DNA of 64,000 bases from Kaistella flava (ex Peng et al. 2021) (GTDB lineage Bacteria; Bacteroidota; Bacteroidia; Flavobacteriales; Weeksellaceae), in NCBI RefSeq assembly GCF_015191005.1, contig NZ_CP040442.1, positions 1,054,001-1,118,000 of the forward strand, given 5' to 3'. A model generated the notes under the pieces. It was given only the letters and a program-made list of their open reading frames with translations. It ran no database searches and was not told the origin of the DNA. Shown in pieces: positions 16,753-26,908 of the stretch (position 1 is its first letter; each line of letters opens with the position of its first letter). A program made the translations under genes and the position numbers.

Positions 16753-19155
16753 TTAAGACCTTAACTCTGCAGAAAATTCTTTCTGGAAGGTTTTGATTAA
16801 AGAGTTCATTACTTCCGTAATGTCTTTGTCTTCTAAGGTTTTTTCTTCGTTTAATAATTCAAAACTCATGGCGTACGATTTCTTACCTTCCGGAAGATTC
16901 TTACCTTCATAAACATCAAATAAATTAATGTTTTTCAAATATTTGGAAGGATTGCTTCTGGCTGCTTTATAAAGCTCAGTGTAAGTCACATTTTTATCAA
17001 TCAATAAAGCCAAATCTTTTCTGGTTTTATTGAATTTTGGAATATCTTTAAATTTCAAATTCTCTTTAGTTCTGAAACTTTGCGCAACTTCTAACTCGAT
17101 TTCTGCGTAGAAACATTCTTGGTCGATATCCGCATCTTTCAATAATGAAGGAGCAACTTTACCCAATCTTGCAACGGTTTTTCCATTTACTGATAATTCA
17201 ATTGCATCTGAAAAACGTACATCTTCTAAAGATTTTTCTTCAATCGAAACTGGCAGTATATCCAAAAGAACTTTCACATAAGATTTCAGTTTGTAGAAAT
17301 CCGTAGTAGATTTTGGTTGCAACCAGTTTTCTGCTTCGTCTCTTCCGGTAACCAAAATCGCCAGTTGTTTTCTCTCTAAATACGTTCCTTTTTTATGGTA
17401 GATTTTACCCAGTTCAAAGAACTTAATATTTTGATTTTTTCTTTTGATATTATAATCTGCATTTTCCAAAAGGCCTTCTAATAAAGACTTTCTCATAAAC
17501 GCTAAATCTCCACTTAAAGGATTTAATAAACGAACAGCATCAGTTTCATCTTTCACAGAAGTTAAAGAATTGTTCATTACTTCATTGAAACCATTGCTTT
17601 GTAAAGTTCTCGCCCAAGCGTTTTCTAAAGCATCTTGATCATCAAAACTTAATTTTACCGGCGTAAAAGAAATTTTCTGTGGAGAATCAATTTTGTTATA
17701 ACCGTAGATTCTTAGAATCTCCTCGATTACATCGATTTCTCTGGTAACATCAGCTCTGTAAGCTGGAACAGAAATTTCTAAACCATTCTGAATTTCATTT
17801 AAAACAGTAATTTCAAGCGATTTTAAAATTTCTTTAATTTTCTCTTTATGAATTTTAGTTCCTAAGATTTGCTCTACTTTAGAGAAACGAAGAATGATAT
17901 AATGGTCTTCTATTTTTGTTGGATAATGCTCTAAAAGTTCACCAACCATTTTTCCACCCGCAATTTCTGCAATCATTGTAATTGCATGATTCAGTGTAGT
18001 TCTTGTCATATTTGGATCAACTCCACGTTCGAAACGGAAAGAAGCATCGGTATTTAAAGCATGATGTTTCGCTCCTTTTCTTACGCCAACCGGATTAAAA
18101 TAAGCACTTTCTAAAAAGATCGTTTTTGTATTTTCTGACACGCCAGAATTTTGTCCACCGAAAACTCCCGCAATACACATTGGGTTATTTTCGCCGTCTT
18201 TGATCATGATTTCAGTTCCGTTCAAAGTTCTTTCAACGCCATCTAAAGTGGTGAATTTTGTTCCTTTTTCATTCACTCCGATTTTCACTTTTTTACCTGA
18301 AATTTTATCAGCATCAAAAGCGTGAAGTGGCTGTCCAAGACCGTGAAGAATATAATTCGTAATATCAACAATATTATTAATCGGACTTAAACCAATCGCT
18401 TTTAAACGGTTTTTCAACCAATCTGGAGAAGTTTTTACTTCTACATTTTCGATCACTGCACCGATATATCTTGGACATAATTCTGAATCTTCAACTTCAA
18501 TTTGAAAATCAGTAGTTCCTTCAATAGTTAAAGGTTTTGAAACTATTTTTTCGAAATTAGAATTAATTTGATGCGTAGTTAAATAAGCATTTAAATCTCT
18601 GGCAACACCGTAATGAGACATGGCATCAGTTCTGTTTGGCGTTAAACCAATTTCATAAACCAAATCATTAGTCAGATCAAAATAATCTGCGAAATTTTTT
18701 CCAACTTCAAATTTAGTTTCATCCAAAATCATGATTCCGCCGTGATCATCGCTCAAGCCCATTTCGTCTTCAGCGCAAATCATTCCCTGAGAAACTTCAC
18801 CACGGATTTTGGCTTCTTTAATGTCAAAAGAACTTCCGTCTTTTCCATAAATTTTGGTACCAACTACGGCCACAGGAACAGTTTGTCCCGCTGCAACATT
18901 AGGAGCACCGCAAACGATATTTAGGATTTTTCCAGTTCCAACATCTACCGTTGTTACTTTTAATTTATCAGCATTTGAATGTTGTTCGCAAGTCAAAACT
19001 TTCCCAACAACGATTCCTTGCAAACTGCCTTTCACAGATTCAAACGGATCAATCCCTTCGACTTCAAGACCAATATCGGTCAGAATTTCGCCAATCTTTT
19101 CGGATTTTAAATCAGTGTTAATGTATTCTTTCAGCCAGTTGTTTGAGATTTTCAT
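16753..19155 (-). CDS. pheT: Phenylalanine--tRNA ligase beta subunit
   Basis: Beta chain of the alpha2-beta2 phenylalanyl-tRNA synthetase. The 800-residue protein matches the full-length family: an N-terminal tRNA-binding (EMAP-like) domain around residues 40-150 with LKVTTVDVG and CGAPNVAAGQ, the B3/B4 editing domain with TPNRTDAMSHYGVARDL and FDADKI, the B5 domain, the central catalytic-like core and a C-terminal ferredoxin-like anticodon-binding domain beginning KFNKTRKDLALLID. pheS is not adjacent, as is common in this group. Confidence 0.97.
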   Translation of the reverse strand: MKISNNWLKEYINTDLKSEKIGEILTDIGLEVEGIDPFESVKGSLQGIVVGKVLTCEQHSNADKLKVTTVDVGTGKILNIVCGAPNVAAGQTVPVAVVGTKIYGKDGSSFDIKEAKIRGEVSQGMICAEDEMGLSDDHGGIMILDETKFEVGKNFADYFDLTNDLVYEIGLTPNRTDAMSHYGVARDLNAYLTTHQINSNFEKIVSKPLTIEGTTDFQIEVEDSELCPRYIGAVIENVEVKTSPDWLKNRLKAIGLSPINNIVDITNYILHGLGQPLHAFDADKISGKKVKIGVNEKGTKFTTLDGVERTLNGTEIMIKDGENNPMCIAGVFGGQNSGVSENTKTIFLESAYFNPVGVRKGAKHHALNTDASFRFERGVDPNMTRTTLNHAITMIAEIAGGKMVGELLEHYPTKIEDHYIILRFSKVEQILGTKIHKEKIKEILKSLEITVLNEIQNGLEISVPAYRADVTREIDVIEEILRIYGYNKIDSPQKISFTPVKLSFDDQDALENAWARTLQSNGFNEVMNNSLTSVKDETDAVRLLNPLSGDLAFMRKSLLEGLLENADYNIKRKNQNIKFFELGKIYHKKGTYLERKQLAILVTGRDEAENWLQPKSTTDFYKLKSYVKVLLDILPVSIEEKSLEDVRFSDAIELSVNGKTVARLGKVAPSLLKDADIDQECFYAEIELEVAQSFRTKENLKFKDIPKFNKTRKDLALLIDKNVTYTELYKAARSNPSKYLKNINLFDVYEGKNLPEGKKSYAMSFELLNEEKTLEDKDITEVMNSLIKTFQKEFSAELRS

Positions 19156-19253
19156 TTCTGTCGTAAATTTCAGATGTTAGATTTCCGATTTCATAAATAG
19201 ATACATTCAAATCGGAAAGGTGCAAATATCGTGATTTTGAAGGTTAAAAAAAA

Positions 19254-19283
19254 ATTGAGATTCAAAAAATTTTGAATCTCAAT
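19254..19283 (-). terminator. Intrinsic terminator of dnaN
   Basis: Twelve-plus base stem ATTGAGATTCAA/TTGAATCTCAAT followed on the minus strand by a long T run, 36 bp past the dnaN stop. Confidence 0.85.
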
Positions 19284-19318
19284 TAATATATAGTACAATT
19301 ATTTAAAATTGCTTTTTA

Positions 19319-20449
19319 TTACATTCCAATAACTGGCATCGAAAGCATTAATAGTTTTTCCTGATCTTCTAAACCATCAACTGGTTCAATAATTCCCGGT
19401 CTGTTTGGTTGCGACATTTTCATTGTAATATCATCAGCAGAAAGTACTGATAACATTTCAGTTAAAAACTTAGAGCTGAAACCGATATTAATATCTTCAC
19501 CGTTGTAATCACAAGGAATCTGCATATCAGCTTTGTTGGCAAACTCAGTATCTTCTGCATGTAAATGAAGAATGTTTCCTGATAATTTGAAACGAACTTG
19601 GTTCGTCGATTTGTTAGACATAATCGAAGCTCTTCTAATTGAATTCAATAAAAGACTTCTGTTAATCGTCAATACATTTGGATTTTCTTTTGGAATAACC
19701 GCTGAATAATTTGGATATTTTCCATCGATCAAACGGCAGATCCAAATATTATTTCCAAAAGTGAACTTCGCCATATTTTCATTAAACTCAATAGAAACGT
19801 CTTCGTTTGAAGATGCTAAAATGCTTTTGAAAATTGCCAAAGGTTTTTTAGGCATAATGAATTCTACTGGTTCAGCATTCATTAAATCGGTTCTTTTATA
19901 AACCACTAAACGGTGCGAATCTGTAGAAACGAAATTGGTTTCATCTTCTTTGAACTGGAACAAAACTCCCGTCATTACTGGACGCAGAGAATCGTTACTT
20001 GTTGCAAATAAAGTATTATTTAATGCTTCAGATAAAATACCTGCAGAAATCGTTACGCTTTGAGCTGCATCAAATTCAGGGATTTCCGGATAATCTTCTG
20101 CGTGATCCAAGGCCACTGCGAAGTTATCTTTCTCATCCAAAATTTCGAGCAATTTACCGTTTCCATCTTCAGCATCTTTCACAGAAAGCGTTAAAGGTTG
20201 GTCACCGTAAGTTTTCACAAATTCTTGAAATATTTTTGCGGGAACTGCAATCTTACCTTCAACGTCAGACTTTACCTCCAGAGAAGTAATCAAAGTCGTC
20301 TCACCATCGGAAGCGGTAATTTTCAGTATTTCTTTTTCAATTTCAAACAAAAAGTTTTCCAAAATTGGCCTTGACTGTGAATTGGAAATAACTCCGCTCA
20401 CGGTTTGAAGGGCTTTCTGTAATTCGCTACTTGAAACAATAAATTTCAT
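19319..20449 (-). CDS. dnaN: DNA polymerase III subunit beta (sliding clamp)
   Basis: Ring-shaped processivity factor of the replicative polymerase. From ATG 20449 (MKFIVSSSELQKAL) it has 376 residues, the usual clamp length, in three similar domains. Conserved parts include ALQTVSGVISNSQSRPILENFL, FSMKA-like FQFKEDETNFVSTDSHRLVVYK and the C-terminal MPVIGM. The frame is open three codons further to 20458 but the MIF extension is not expected. It is not beside dnaA here. Confidence 0.97.
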   Translation of the reverse strand: MKFIVSSSELQKALQTVSGVISNSQSRPILENFLFEIEKEILKITASDGETTLITSLEVKSDVEGKIAVPAKIFQEFVKTYGDQPLTLSVKDAEDGNGKLLEILDEKDNFAVALDHAEDYPEIPEFDAAQSVTISAGILSEALNNTLFATSNDSLRPVMTGVLFQFKEDETNFVSTDSHRLVVYKRTDLMNAEPVEFIMPKKPLAIFKSILASSNEDVSIEFNENMAKFTFGNNIWICRLIDGKYPNYSAVIPKENPNVLTINRSLLLNSIRRASIMSNKSTNQVRFKLSGNILHLHAEDTEFANKADMQIPCDYNGEDINIGFSSKFLTEMLSVLSADDITMKMSQPNRPGIIEPVDGLEDQEKLLMLSMPVIGM

Positions 20450-20549
20450 AAAAATCAATTATTATTAATTTCACAAATATATAAATTAAACCCTAAAAAA
20501 TGCAATATTTTGGGTGATAAAAAAGGTTTCCGTTAAAAAGTTACCAACA

Positions 20550-21266
20550 TTAATCAGCTTTCGCTGTCTTAACTTTTCGTGATTTACTGCCATCCAGCTT
20601 AATTCCTAAAGCAAGATACAGATAATGCAGATTCTTATTCCCACTCAGCGCAAGATCTCTTTGCCATAGATAGCCCGCCGAAAGAGAAAAAATTTGATCA
20701 GCCTGATAGCTAAAACCGCCGAAAACACGGTTACGTGAAAAGAACGGTTGATCCGTTAAAAGGAAGTAAACTTCGTCATACACATTTGCAGATATTGTTC
20801 CCGGTTTCACTTCTGCTGAATTTAAAGGCACAGAAACATTAAGCCGATACAGAAAACGCATTCGACCTGAATGTTCATCTTTTTGAGGACTATAAAACCA
20901 GCTTTTCTCTAATTTCACCCGATTTTCAAATTCAAATTTCCCAGCATTTAACTTATAAGCATCTTGCAACCAAATACGAAATTCTTCTTTATCTACGGAG
21001 TGATCTTTGTAATTCATATACCTGCCAATCACAACCATAATTTTATGATTATTAGGAAGCTTGTATGCTAATCCACCTTTTATTTCGTAATGATCAGGAT
21101 ACGAAAAATCTGCAATACTTCGCAGCTGACCTTCCGCATAAATGGAAAACTTCTTGTTAATTGTATAATTTAGATTAATGGAATTATAACTGGATATATG
21201 CTCCTCCTGTGCTGAGAGATTCAGCATGGATAATAGAATTAAAAGTACATAAATCCGGTGTAACAT
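20550..21266 (-). CDS. DUF2490 domain-containing outer-membrane beta-barrel protein
   Basis: A 238-residue exported protein with a signal peptide (about 1-19, ending LNLSAQ) and alternating amphipathic strands, ending in basic residues. The pattern WLQDAYKLNAGKFEFENRVKLEKSW and YEVYFLLTDQPFFSRNRVFGGF-like segment fits DUF2490, a family of predicted barrels common in Bacteroidetes. No substrate is known. It stands alone between dnaN and the TonB-dependent receptor. Confidence 0.8.
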   Translation of the reverse strand: MLHRIYVLLILLSMLNLSAQEEHISSYNSINLNYTINKKFSIYAEGQLRSIADFSYPDHYEIKGGLAYKLPNNHKIMVVIGRYMNYKDHSVDKEEFRIWLQDAYKLNAGKFEFENRVKLEKSWFYSPQKDEHSGRMRFLYRLNVSVPLNSAEVKPGTISANVYDEVYFLLTDQPFFSRNRVFGGFSYQADQIFSLSAGYLWQRDLALSGNKNLHYLYLALGIKLDGSKSRKVKTAKAD

Positions 21267-21340
21267 TTTACAAAATTAAATTATTTAACTTTTTTTAAAC
21301 TATATTTTTTCCTAAATATTCTATAAATATTTAAAAAAAC

Positions 21341-21364
21341 TCCATCCTTATTGCTAAGGATGGA
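21341..21364 (-). terminator. Intrinsic terminator of the TonB-dependent receptor
   Basis: Perfect 10-bp stem TCCATCCTTA/TAAGGATGGA with TTGC loop, followed by a T run on the minus strand. Confidence 0.85.
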
Positions 21365-21448
21365 AAATTCAATCTTCAAAATCGTCAAAACTGTTTTTGG
21401 CTGGAAAAATAAATTTTTAAAAAGGTTAAATATCTTTATCGTCTTGAA

Positions 21449-23257
21449 TTAAAGTCCGATTTTATAAGTAAACCCAAGATGAAACCAACGTTTAGGCATT
21501 GGTACGCCAAAGGTTTCGGTATAATTCGTATTGGTGATATTATTCACTAAAACATATACATTCAAATCTTTAAAATCGTAACCTAATTTCTCATCGAGCA
21601 GTTGATAACTTCCGGTGGTTACTCTTTCATTACATCTATAAATCAATTGATTAGTAAAATTTTTAAAGAATTTATTTTCTAACTTTGCCACAAACTGATG
21701 TCTCAGATTTTCCATTACATACCTAGAAATTAAATTCAGCGGCTGTTTTGCTTTACTGTCTAAATAAGTATAACCCAAAGAATAAGATTTCACGAAAGAA
21801 TTGAAGCGCTGACCAACTTCAACCTCTACTCCATTGGTTTCGATTTTTCCAATGTTTTCTGCAGCCCAAATTCCATTTTGAGTTGATTTCACCCAATCAA
21901 TTGAATTCTCCGAAGTTCTGTTAAAAACGCTCACTTTTCCTAAGAAATTATTTTTTTGAAAACGATATCCTAATTCGGAAGAAATCGCATTTTCAGGTTT
22001 CAAATCAGGATTTCCAATTTCTGTTTTGCTTACATAATACAAATCGGTGAAGGTTGGAATCCTATTTACTTTGGCAATGTTTCCATAGATTTTATGGTTT
22101 TCATCAAAGTCAAATCCAATATCTAAACCGGGATAGAAAAAATCTCCGACACTATCATAATTTGCCCAGGAAATTCCCGGCGAAATCTGTAATTTATTTT
22201 GAAAAAGAGAAAAATTATGCTCAAAGAAAACCTGTGTTAAAAACCTTTCACGATGTCCTAAATTATTACTCGCCAAAAATTCTTTTCTGAACTCAACCCC
22301 TAATCCTGTCGTTCCTGAACTTGAAGAATAGGAACCATTAAGTTCGGCACCCACATTATTTCCGATGTGCATATTTCGATAAATTTCAGGCTTTTCTCTA
22401 TTGAACAAATACATGTCTTGGCCTCTTCTCCAGTAAATATTTGAATTTAAATTGAAGTGATTGAATTTTTGTTCATAACCCAAACTTACGATCGAAGCTT
22501 GTGTTTCTTCATATTGCTCAGTTGCTGTAGGAGAAGAATAAAAACCATTTGCCCCGAATTTCTTTTCCTGAATACCAGCTTGGAATTTCAACTGACCGTC
22601 GTTAATCTTAAACTGATTTTGATAAAAAAGATTATTGATTTTATAATCGGTATTGTGACGATATCCGTCAGAACTCGAAGAACTTGCCTGAATAAAATTA
22701 GAAAATTTTTCATTCCCGAAATTTGCTCCTAAACCTAAAGAATAAGTTTTATAATCGCCTCCACTTGCAGAAACAATCGCCTTTTCTTCAGAACTTGCTT
22801 TGGTAATAATATTCACAACTCCAGCGTAGGCATTTTGACCGAAACGTCTTGCAGCAGGACCTTTGATAATTTCTATTTTTTCTACAGAAGCCAGATCAAA
22901 AGGAAGACTCATCGAATTATGTCCCGTTTGAGAATCATTCATTCGAATGCCATTCACCAAAATTAACACCTGTTCGAAACTACTTCCCCGCAAAGAAATA
23001 TCTGCCTGTACGCCATTTCCTCCTCTTCGTTGAATATCAAATCCCGTGATTTCTGCCAAAAGTTCTTCTACACTTTTTGCTGGTGAATTTTTTATTTCCT
23101 CTCTAGAAACAACGGTAATATTTTCATTAACTTTCTTTATCGGAAGCTCCAGAAACCTTCCCTGAACTGTAACTTCTGGAATTGAACTTTCCTTTTCCTG
23201 TGCTGAAACCTGACAAACGATACCTAGAAGTAATATACTTACTACAATTCTTTTCAT
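21449..23257 (-). CDS. TonB-dependent receptor (BtuB-like)
   Basis: Outer-membrane active transporter driven by TonB. The 602-residue protein has a signal peptide (1-19), a plug domain (about 40-155) with VEELLAEITGFDIQRRGGNGVQADISLRG-type sequence and GPAARRFGQNAYAGVVNI, then a barrel of about 22 strands ending in an aromatic-rich last strand. It lacks the N-terminal carboxypeptidase-like domain of SusC receptors. The layout is like BtuB/FepA receptors, but the substrate is not known and no cobalamin riboswitch is visible upstream. A possible -7 element is at 23352-23359. Confidence 0.9.
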   Translation of the reverse strand: MKRIVVSILLLGIVCQVSAQEKESSIPEVTVQGRFLELPIKKVNENITVVSREEIKNSPAKSVEELLAEITGFDIQRRGGNGVQADISLRGSSFEQVLILVNGIRMNDSQTGHNSMSLPFDLASVEKIEIIKGPAARRFGQNAYAGVVNIITKASSEEKAIVSASGGDYKTYSLGLGANFGNEKFSNFIQASSSSSDGYRHNTDYKINNLFYQNQFKINDGQLKFQAGIQEKKFGANGFYSSPTATEQYEETQASIVSLGYEQKFNHFNLNSNIYWRRGQDMYLFNREKPEIYRNMHIGNNVGAELNGSYSSSSGTTGLGVEFRKEFLASNNLGHRERFLTQVFFEHNFSLFQNKLQISPGISWANYDSVGDFFYPGLDIGFDFDENHKIYGNIAKVNRIPTFTDLYYVSKTEIGNPDLKPENAISSELGYRFQKNNFLGKVSVFNRTSENSIDWVKSTQNGIWAAENIGKIETNGVEVEVGQRFNSFVKSYSLGYTYLDSKAKQPLNLISRYVMENLRHQFVAKLENKFFKNFTNQLIYRCNERVTTGSYQLLDEKLGYDFKDLNVYVLVNNITNTNYTETFGVPMPKRWFHLGFTYKIGL

Positions 23258-23351
23258 AAAAATACTTTTAACGTTTAAATTCTTCTGAATTGATAATCCT
23301 TAAATTTGGTCAATTACCTTTATTAATAATGATTATCGTGATTTAAAACGG

Positions 23352-23359
23352 CAAATATA
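23352..23359 (-). promoter_or_regulatory. -7 element TATATTTG upstream of the TonB-dependent receptor
   Basis: Exact TAnnTTTG match on the minus strand, about 95 bp upstream of the receptor ATG. The leader contains a partial palindrome (GATAATCATTATTAAT) that could bind a metal-responsive repressor, which is an inference only. The rest of the 376-bp gap 23258-23633 is AT-rich and non-coding, with one hairpin (AAAATGCAA/TTGCATTTT) near 23420-23450. Confidence 0.4.
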
Positions 23360-23608
23360 TTTAAGAAATTCGCAAAAAAGCAAATCTTATTTTAAGAAAT
23401 AAAATTGTATTAAATGCAAAAAATGCAACACCGAAGTATTGCATTTTCTTTAGAGGTTTAACTAAAAACTTATCTTTTTCTCATCAAATGTGTAATTAAA
23501 TCATTCAGAATTTTTCTCATGATATTACACTATTTTGTTTACAACAAATATTGTAAATTTTATCGAAATAAGCAAACAATTCTAAGAATTTTTCTCTTAA
23601 AAAATCCG

Positions 23609-23616
23609 TAATTTTG
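23609..23616 (+). promoter_or_regulatory. -7 element TAATTTTG of uvrA
   Basis: Exact TAnnTTTG match 18 bp upstream of the uvrA ATG, implying a very short leader. Confidence 0.45.
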
Positions 23617-23633
23617 TAGCCTTAAATTTTATA

Positions 23634-26420
23634 ATGATTACACCGACAGATATCGATATTAAGAAACAACTTTTCGTAAAAAATGCGCACCTTAATAATC
23701 TGAAACATATTGACGTTCTGATTCCTAAAAACAAACTCATCGTGATTACGGGAGTTTCGGGAAGTGGAAAATCCTCGCTCGCTTTTGACACGATTTATGC
23801 TGAAGGACAAAGGCGTTATGTCGAAAGTTTGAGTTCTTATGCACGACAATTTTTAGGAAAATTAGAAAAGCCAAAAGTTGATGATATTAAAGGTTTGGCT
23901 CCTTCGATTGCGATTCAGCAAAAAGTAATTTCTTCGAATCCACGATCTACAGTTGGAACTTCCACCGAAGTTTATGATTATTTAAAATTACTGTTTGCCA
24001 GAGTTGGACATACTTTTTCGCCCGTTTCAGGAAATGAAGTCAAAAAGGATTCGGTTACCGATGTTATTCAATTCATTGAAAAAAATGAAAACCAAACTTT
24101 CCTTTTGCGAACTCCTTTAAGTTTTGATGTTTCTAAATTTACTGAGCAAGCAAACACTTTAAAACTTTCGGGTTTTACGAGATTAGAAGTTAATGGAAAT
24201 GTGGCTGGAATTGAAGATTTAGAAAGCTTCGGTTTTATTCCTGAACCTGACATGGAAATTCAATTGGTGATTGACCGTTTTAGTTATGAAGAGGATGAAA
24301 GTTTCTTACAAAGATTAGCAGATTCTATTCAAATGGCTTTCTATGAAGGTCGTGGATATTGTTCTTTAAAAAATATTGAGACCGGAAAAATCACCGAATT
24401 CTCTAATAAGTTCGAACTCGATGGTATGGAATTCATGGAACCGAATGTTCATTTTTTCAGTTTTAATAATCCTTACGGCGCTTGTCCGGAATGTGAAGGT
24501 TACGGAAAAGTAATCGGTATTGATGAAGATTTAGTGATTCCAAATAAAAATTTATCGGTTTTCGAAGAAACCGTTGCGAGTTGGAAAGGCGACACTATGA
24601 GCGAATGGAAAAGAGATTTCATTAAAAAAGCCAAAGACTTCCCTATTCATAAACCTTATCATCAATTAACGAAAGAGCAGAAAAATTATTTGTGGAAAGG
24701 TGATGGCACAGCGACCTTCCCGTCCATTAATAATTTCTTCAAAATGCTGGAGGAAAATTTATACAAGATTCAATACCGAGTAATGCTTTCCAGATATCGC
24801 GGGAAAACACTTTGTCCAACTTGCGAAGGTTTGCGTTTGCGTGAAGAAACAAAATGGGTGAAAATCGACGGACATAATATTCAGTCGGTGATTGAATTGC
24901 CCTTAGATGAATTTTTACCTTTAATAAAATCTTTAAAACTTTCCAAACACGATGCTGAAATTGCAAAACGTTTATTGTACGAAATTACGACTCGTTTAGA
25001 ATTTTTAGATAAAGTTGGTTTAGGCTATTTAACGATTAACAGAACTTCAAACACGCTTTCAGGTGGGGAAAGTCAGCGTATTAATTTAGCAACTTCGCTC
25101 GGAAGTTCTTTGGTTGGATCGATTTATATTTTAGATGAACCATCGATTGGTTTGCATTCCCGCGACACCGAAAATTTAATCGAAGTTTTAAAAAGTCTTC
25201 GTGATTTAGGAAATACTGTAATCGTTGTAGAACACGATGAAGATGTAATGAAAGCCGCAGATTACATTATCGACATCGGTCCGGAAGCAGGATATCTGGG
25301 TGGCGAATTAGTTTTCGCCGGACACTTTGATGAGTTAGAAAATGCGGATACTTTAACTTCGAAATATCTGACCGGAAGATTAGAAATTAAAGTTCCGGAA
25401 ACCCGTAGAAAACCAAAAGAATGGATTCACATCAAAGGAGCGCGTCAGAATAATTTAAAAAACATCGACGTTGATATTCCATTGGAATGTTTGGTCGTAA
25501 TTTCAGGAGTTTCCGGAAGTGGAAAATCCACTTTAATGAAAGAAATCCTAACCAATGATATTCAGATTCAATTGGGAATGGGCGGAAAAAAAGGCGATTA
25601 CGATTCTGTAGATTTTCCAACGAAACTCATTAAAAACATTGAGCTTATTGACCAAAATCCGATTGGTAAATCTTCCCGTTCGAATCCAGTTACTTATTTA
25701 AAAGCATACGACGATATTCGGGATTTATTCTCGAAACAGAAACTGGCAAAAATGCAAGGTTTAATGCCGAAACATTTCTCTTTTAATGTAGATGGCGGAC
25801 GATGCGATGATTGCAAAGGTGAAGGTGTAATTACCGTATCAATGCAGTTTATGGCCGATATCGAATTGGAATGTGAAACTTGTCACGGCGCACGTTTTAA
25901 AAATGAAATCCTCGAAATTAAATTCGACGAAAAGAATATTTCAGATATCCTTCACATGACGGTTGATGAAGCTTTGGAATTCTTTAAAGATAACGACCAA
26001 GGCAAAATCGTAACCAAGCTGAAACCTCTGCAGGAAGTTGGTTTGGGTTATTTGCAGTTGGGACAAAGTTCCTCAACCCTTTCTGGAGGTGAAGCGCAAA
26101 GAGTGAAGTTAGCATCGTTTTTAGTAAAAGGTGCGACAACCGATAAATCATTATTTATTTTTGATGAACCTTCTACAGGATTACATTTCCATGATATTAA
26201 TAAATTATTGAAATCACTTCAAGCATTAATAGAACTTGGACATTCAGTAATTGTTATTGAACACCAACCCGACATTATTAAAACCGCAGATTACATTATC
26301 GACATCGGCCCAGAAGCTGGAAAATACGGTGGCGAAGTTGTTTTTGCAGGAACTCCGGAAGATTTGGTGAAGAATAAAAAATCGCATACTGGAAAATATT
26401 TAAAAGAGAAATTGAAATAG
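23634..26420 (+). CDS. uvrA: Excinuclease ABC subunit UvrA
   Basis: Damage-recognition ATPase of nucleotide excision repair. The 928-residue protein carries two ABC modules: Walker A GVSGSGKSSLAFDT at residues 40-53 and GVSGSGKSTLMKE near 629, signature LSGGESQRINLA and LSGGEAQRVKLA, and Walker B ILDEPSIGLH and IFDEPSTGLH. The zinc fingers appear as CPECEGYGK with CPTCEGLRL, and CDDCKGEG with CETCHGARF. Length is normal. A short membrane-protein gene follows after 3 bp. Confidence 0.98.
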   Translation: MITPTDIDIKKQLFVKNAHLNNLKHIDVLIPKNKLIVITGVSGSGKSSLAFDTIYAEGQRRYVESLSSYARQFLGKLEKPKVDDIKGLAPSIAIQQKVISSNPRSTVGTSTEVYDYLKLLFARVGHTFSPVSGNEVKKDSVTDVIQFIEKNENQTFLLRTPLSFDVSKFTEQANTLKLSGFTRLEVNGNVAGIEDLESFGFIPEPDMEIQLVIDRFSYEEDESFLQRLADSIQMAFYEGRGYCSLKNIETGKITEFSNKFELDGMEFMEPNVHFFSFNNPYGACPECEGYGKVIGIDEDLVIPNKNLSVFEETVASWKGDTMSEWKRDFIKKAKDFPIHKPYHQLTKEQKNYLWKGDGTATFPSINNFFKMLEENLYKIQYRVMLSRYRGKTLCPTCEGLRLREETKWVKIDGHNIQSVIELPLDEFLPLIKSLKLSKHDAEIAKRLLYEITTRLEFLDKVGLGYLTINRTSNTLSGGESQRINLATSLGSSLVGSIYILDEPSIGLHSRDTENLIEVLKSLRDLGNTVIVVEHDEDVMKAADYIIDIGPEAGYLGGELVFAGHFDELENADTLTSKYLTGRLEIKVPETRRKPKEWIHIKGARQNNLKNIDVDIPLECLVVISGVSGSGKSTLMKEILTNDIQIQLGMGGKKGDYDSVDFPTKLIKNIELIDQNPIGKSSRSNPVTYLKAYDDIRDLFSKQKLAKMQGLMPKHFSFNVDGGRCDDCKGEGVITVSMQFMADIELECETCHGARFKNEILEIKFDEKNISDILHMTVDEALEFFKDNDQGKIVTKLKPLQEVGLGYLQLGQSSSTLSGGEAQRVKLASFLVKGATTDKSLFIFDEPSTGLHFHDINKLLKSLQALIELGHSVIVIEHQPDIIKTADYIIDIGPEAGKYGGEVVFAGTPEDLVKNKKSHTGKYLKEKLK

Positions 26421-26423
26421 CAA

Positions 26424-26690
26424 ATGAAAGAAACAATGATGTTTTATTTTTATACATTATTAATCCCCATTTTGATTGCGATCATTTTGTGGATGATTGT
26501 GAAACCTAAAAAACATATCGATTTCACTATTTTATTATTACTGATTCTTTTTATTTATTCAGGAATCATCTACTTTTTAGAAATGGAACATATTATAACA
26601 GCAGGTTGGGTTTCATATTCTTTAATTTTCTTTCTGATCCCATTATTGACAATCACTTTATCAATAAAAGTTTACAAATTTTTTAAATAA
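26424..26690 (+). CDS. Small three-helix membrane protein of unknown function
   Basis: An 88-residue hydrophobic protein with three predicted membrane helices (about 5-24, 30-48 and 60-83). No catalytic motif is visible and I do not recognise a family. The ATG lies 3 bp after the uvrA stop, so it depends on the uvrA transcript, and a clear terminator follows. Whether it relates to repair is unknown. Confidence 0.7.
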   Translation: MKETMMFYFYTLLIPILIAIILWMIVKPKKHIDFTILLLLILFIYSGIIYFLEMEHIITAGWVSYSLIFFLIPLLTITLSIKVYKFFK

Positions 26691-26705
26691 TTTAAAATTA
26701 AATAT

Positions 26706-26735
26706 AAAAGCCAACTTTTCGGAGTTGGCTTTTTT
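26706..26735 (+). terminator. Intrinsic terminator of uvrA and its small partner
   Basis: Stem AAAAGCCAAC/GTTGGCTTTT with a T run, 16 bp after the stop of the 88-residue protein. Confidence 0.9.
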
Positions 26736-26743
26736 GATTAGTA

Positions 26744-26768
26744 CTGTTAGAGCTTCAAGCTCTAACAG
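26744..26768. repeat. Perfect 25-bp palindrome CTGTTAGAGCTT-C-AAGCTCTAACAG
   Basis: Twelve-bp arms around a single central base, directly after a terminator and upstream of tRNA-Arg. No T run follows, so it is more likely a repeat element of the same class as the hairpins at 2043 and 4304 than a terminator. Confidence 0.6.
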
Positions 26769-26817
26769 CGCTTTCAAATATTTAAAAAACCCATACCACA
26801 TTCTAAAGCAGAAACCT

Positions 26818-26825
26818 TAAATTTG
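26818..26825 (+). promoter_or_regulatory. -7 element TAAATTTG of tRNA-Arg
   Basis: Exact TAnnTTTG match that ends 11 bp before the first base of the tRNA, the right distance for its promoter. Confidence 0.6.
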
Positions 26826-26836
26826 ATTTCCTTTTC

Positions 26837-26908
26837 GGCTTCATAGTTCAACGGATAGAACAAAAGTTTCCTAAACTTTAGATCCGGGTTCGATTCCCGG
26901 TGAAGTCA
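26837..26908 (+). tRNA. tRNA-Arg (anticodon CCT)
   Basis: Folds as a full cloverleaf of 72 nt without encoded CCA. The acceptor GGCTTCA pairs with TGAAGTC (one G-T wobble), the D stem is GTTC/GAAC, the anticodon stem AAAGT/ACTTT encloses loop TTCCTAA with anticodon CCT, and the T arm is CCGGG-TTCGATT-CCCGG. The CCT anticodon reads AGG. Confidence 0.97.

Noticed and set aside
23258..23400. Cobalamin riboswitch upstream of the BtuB-like receptor
   Set aside because: No B12-box or the usual long structured leader is visible; only a short AT-rich leader with a partial palindrome.
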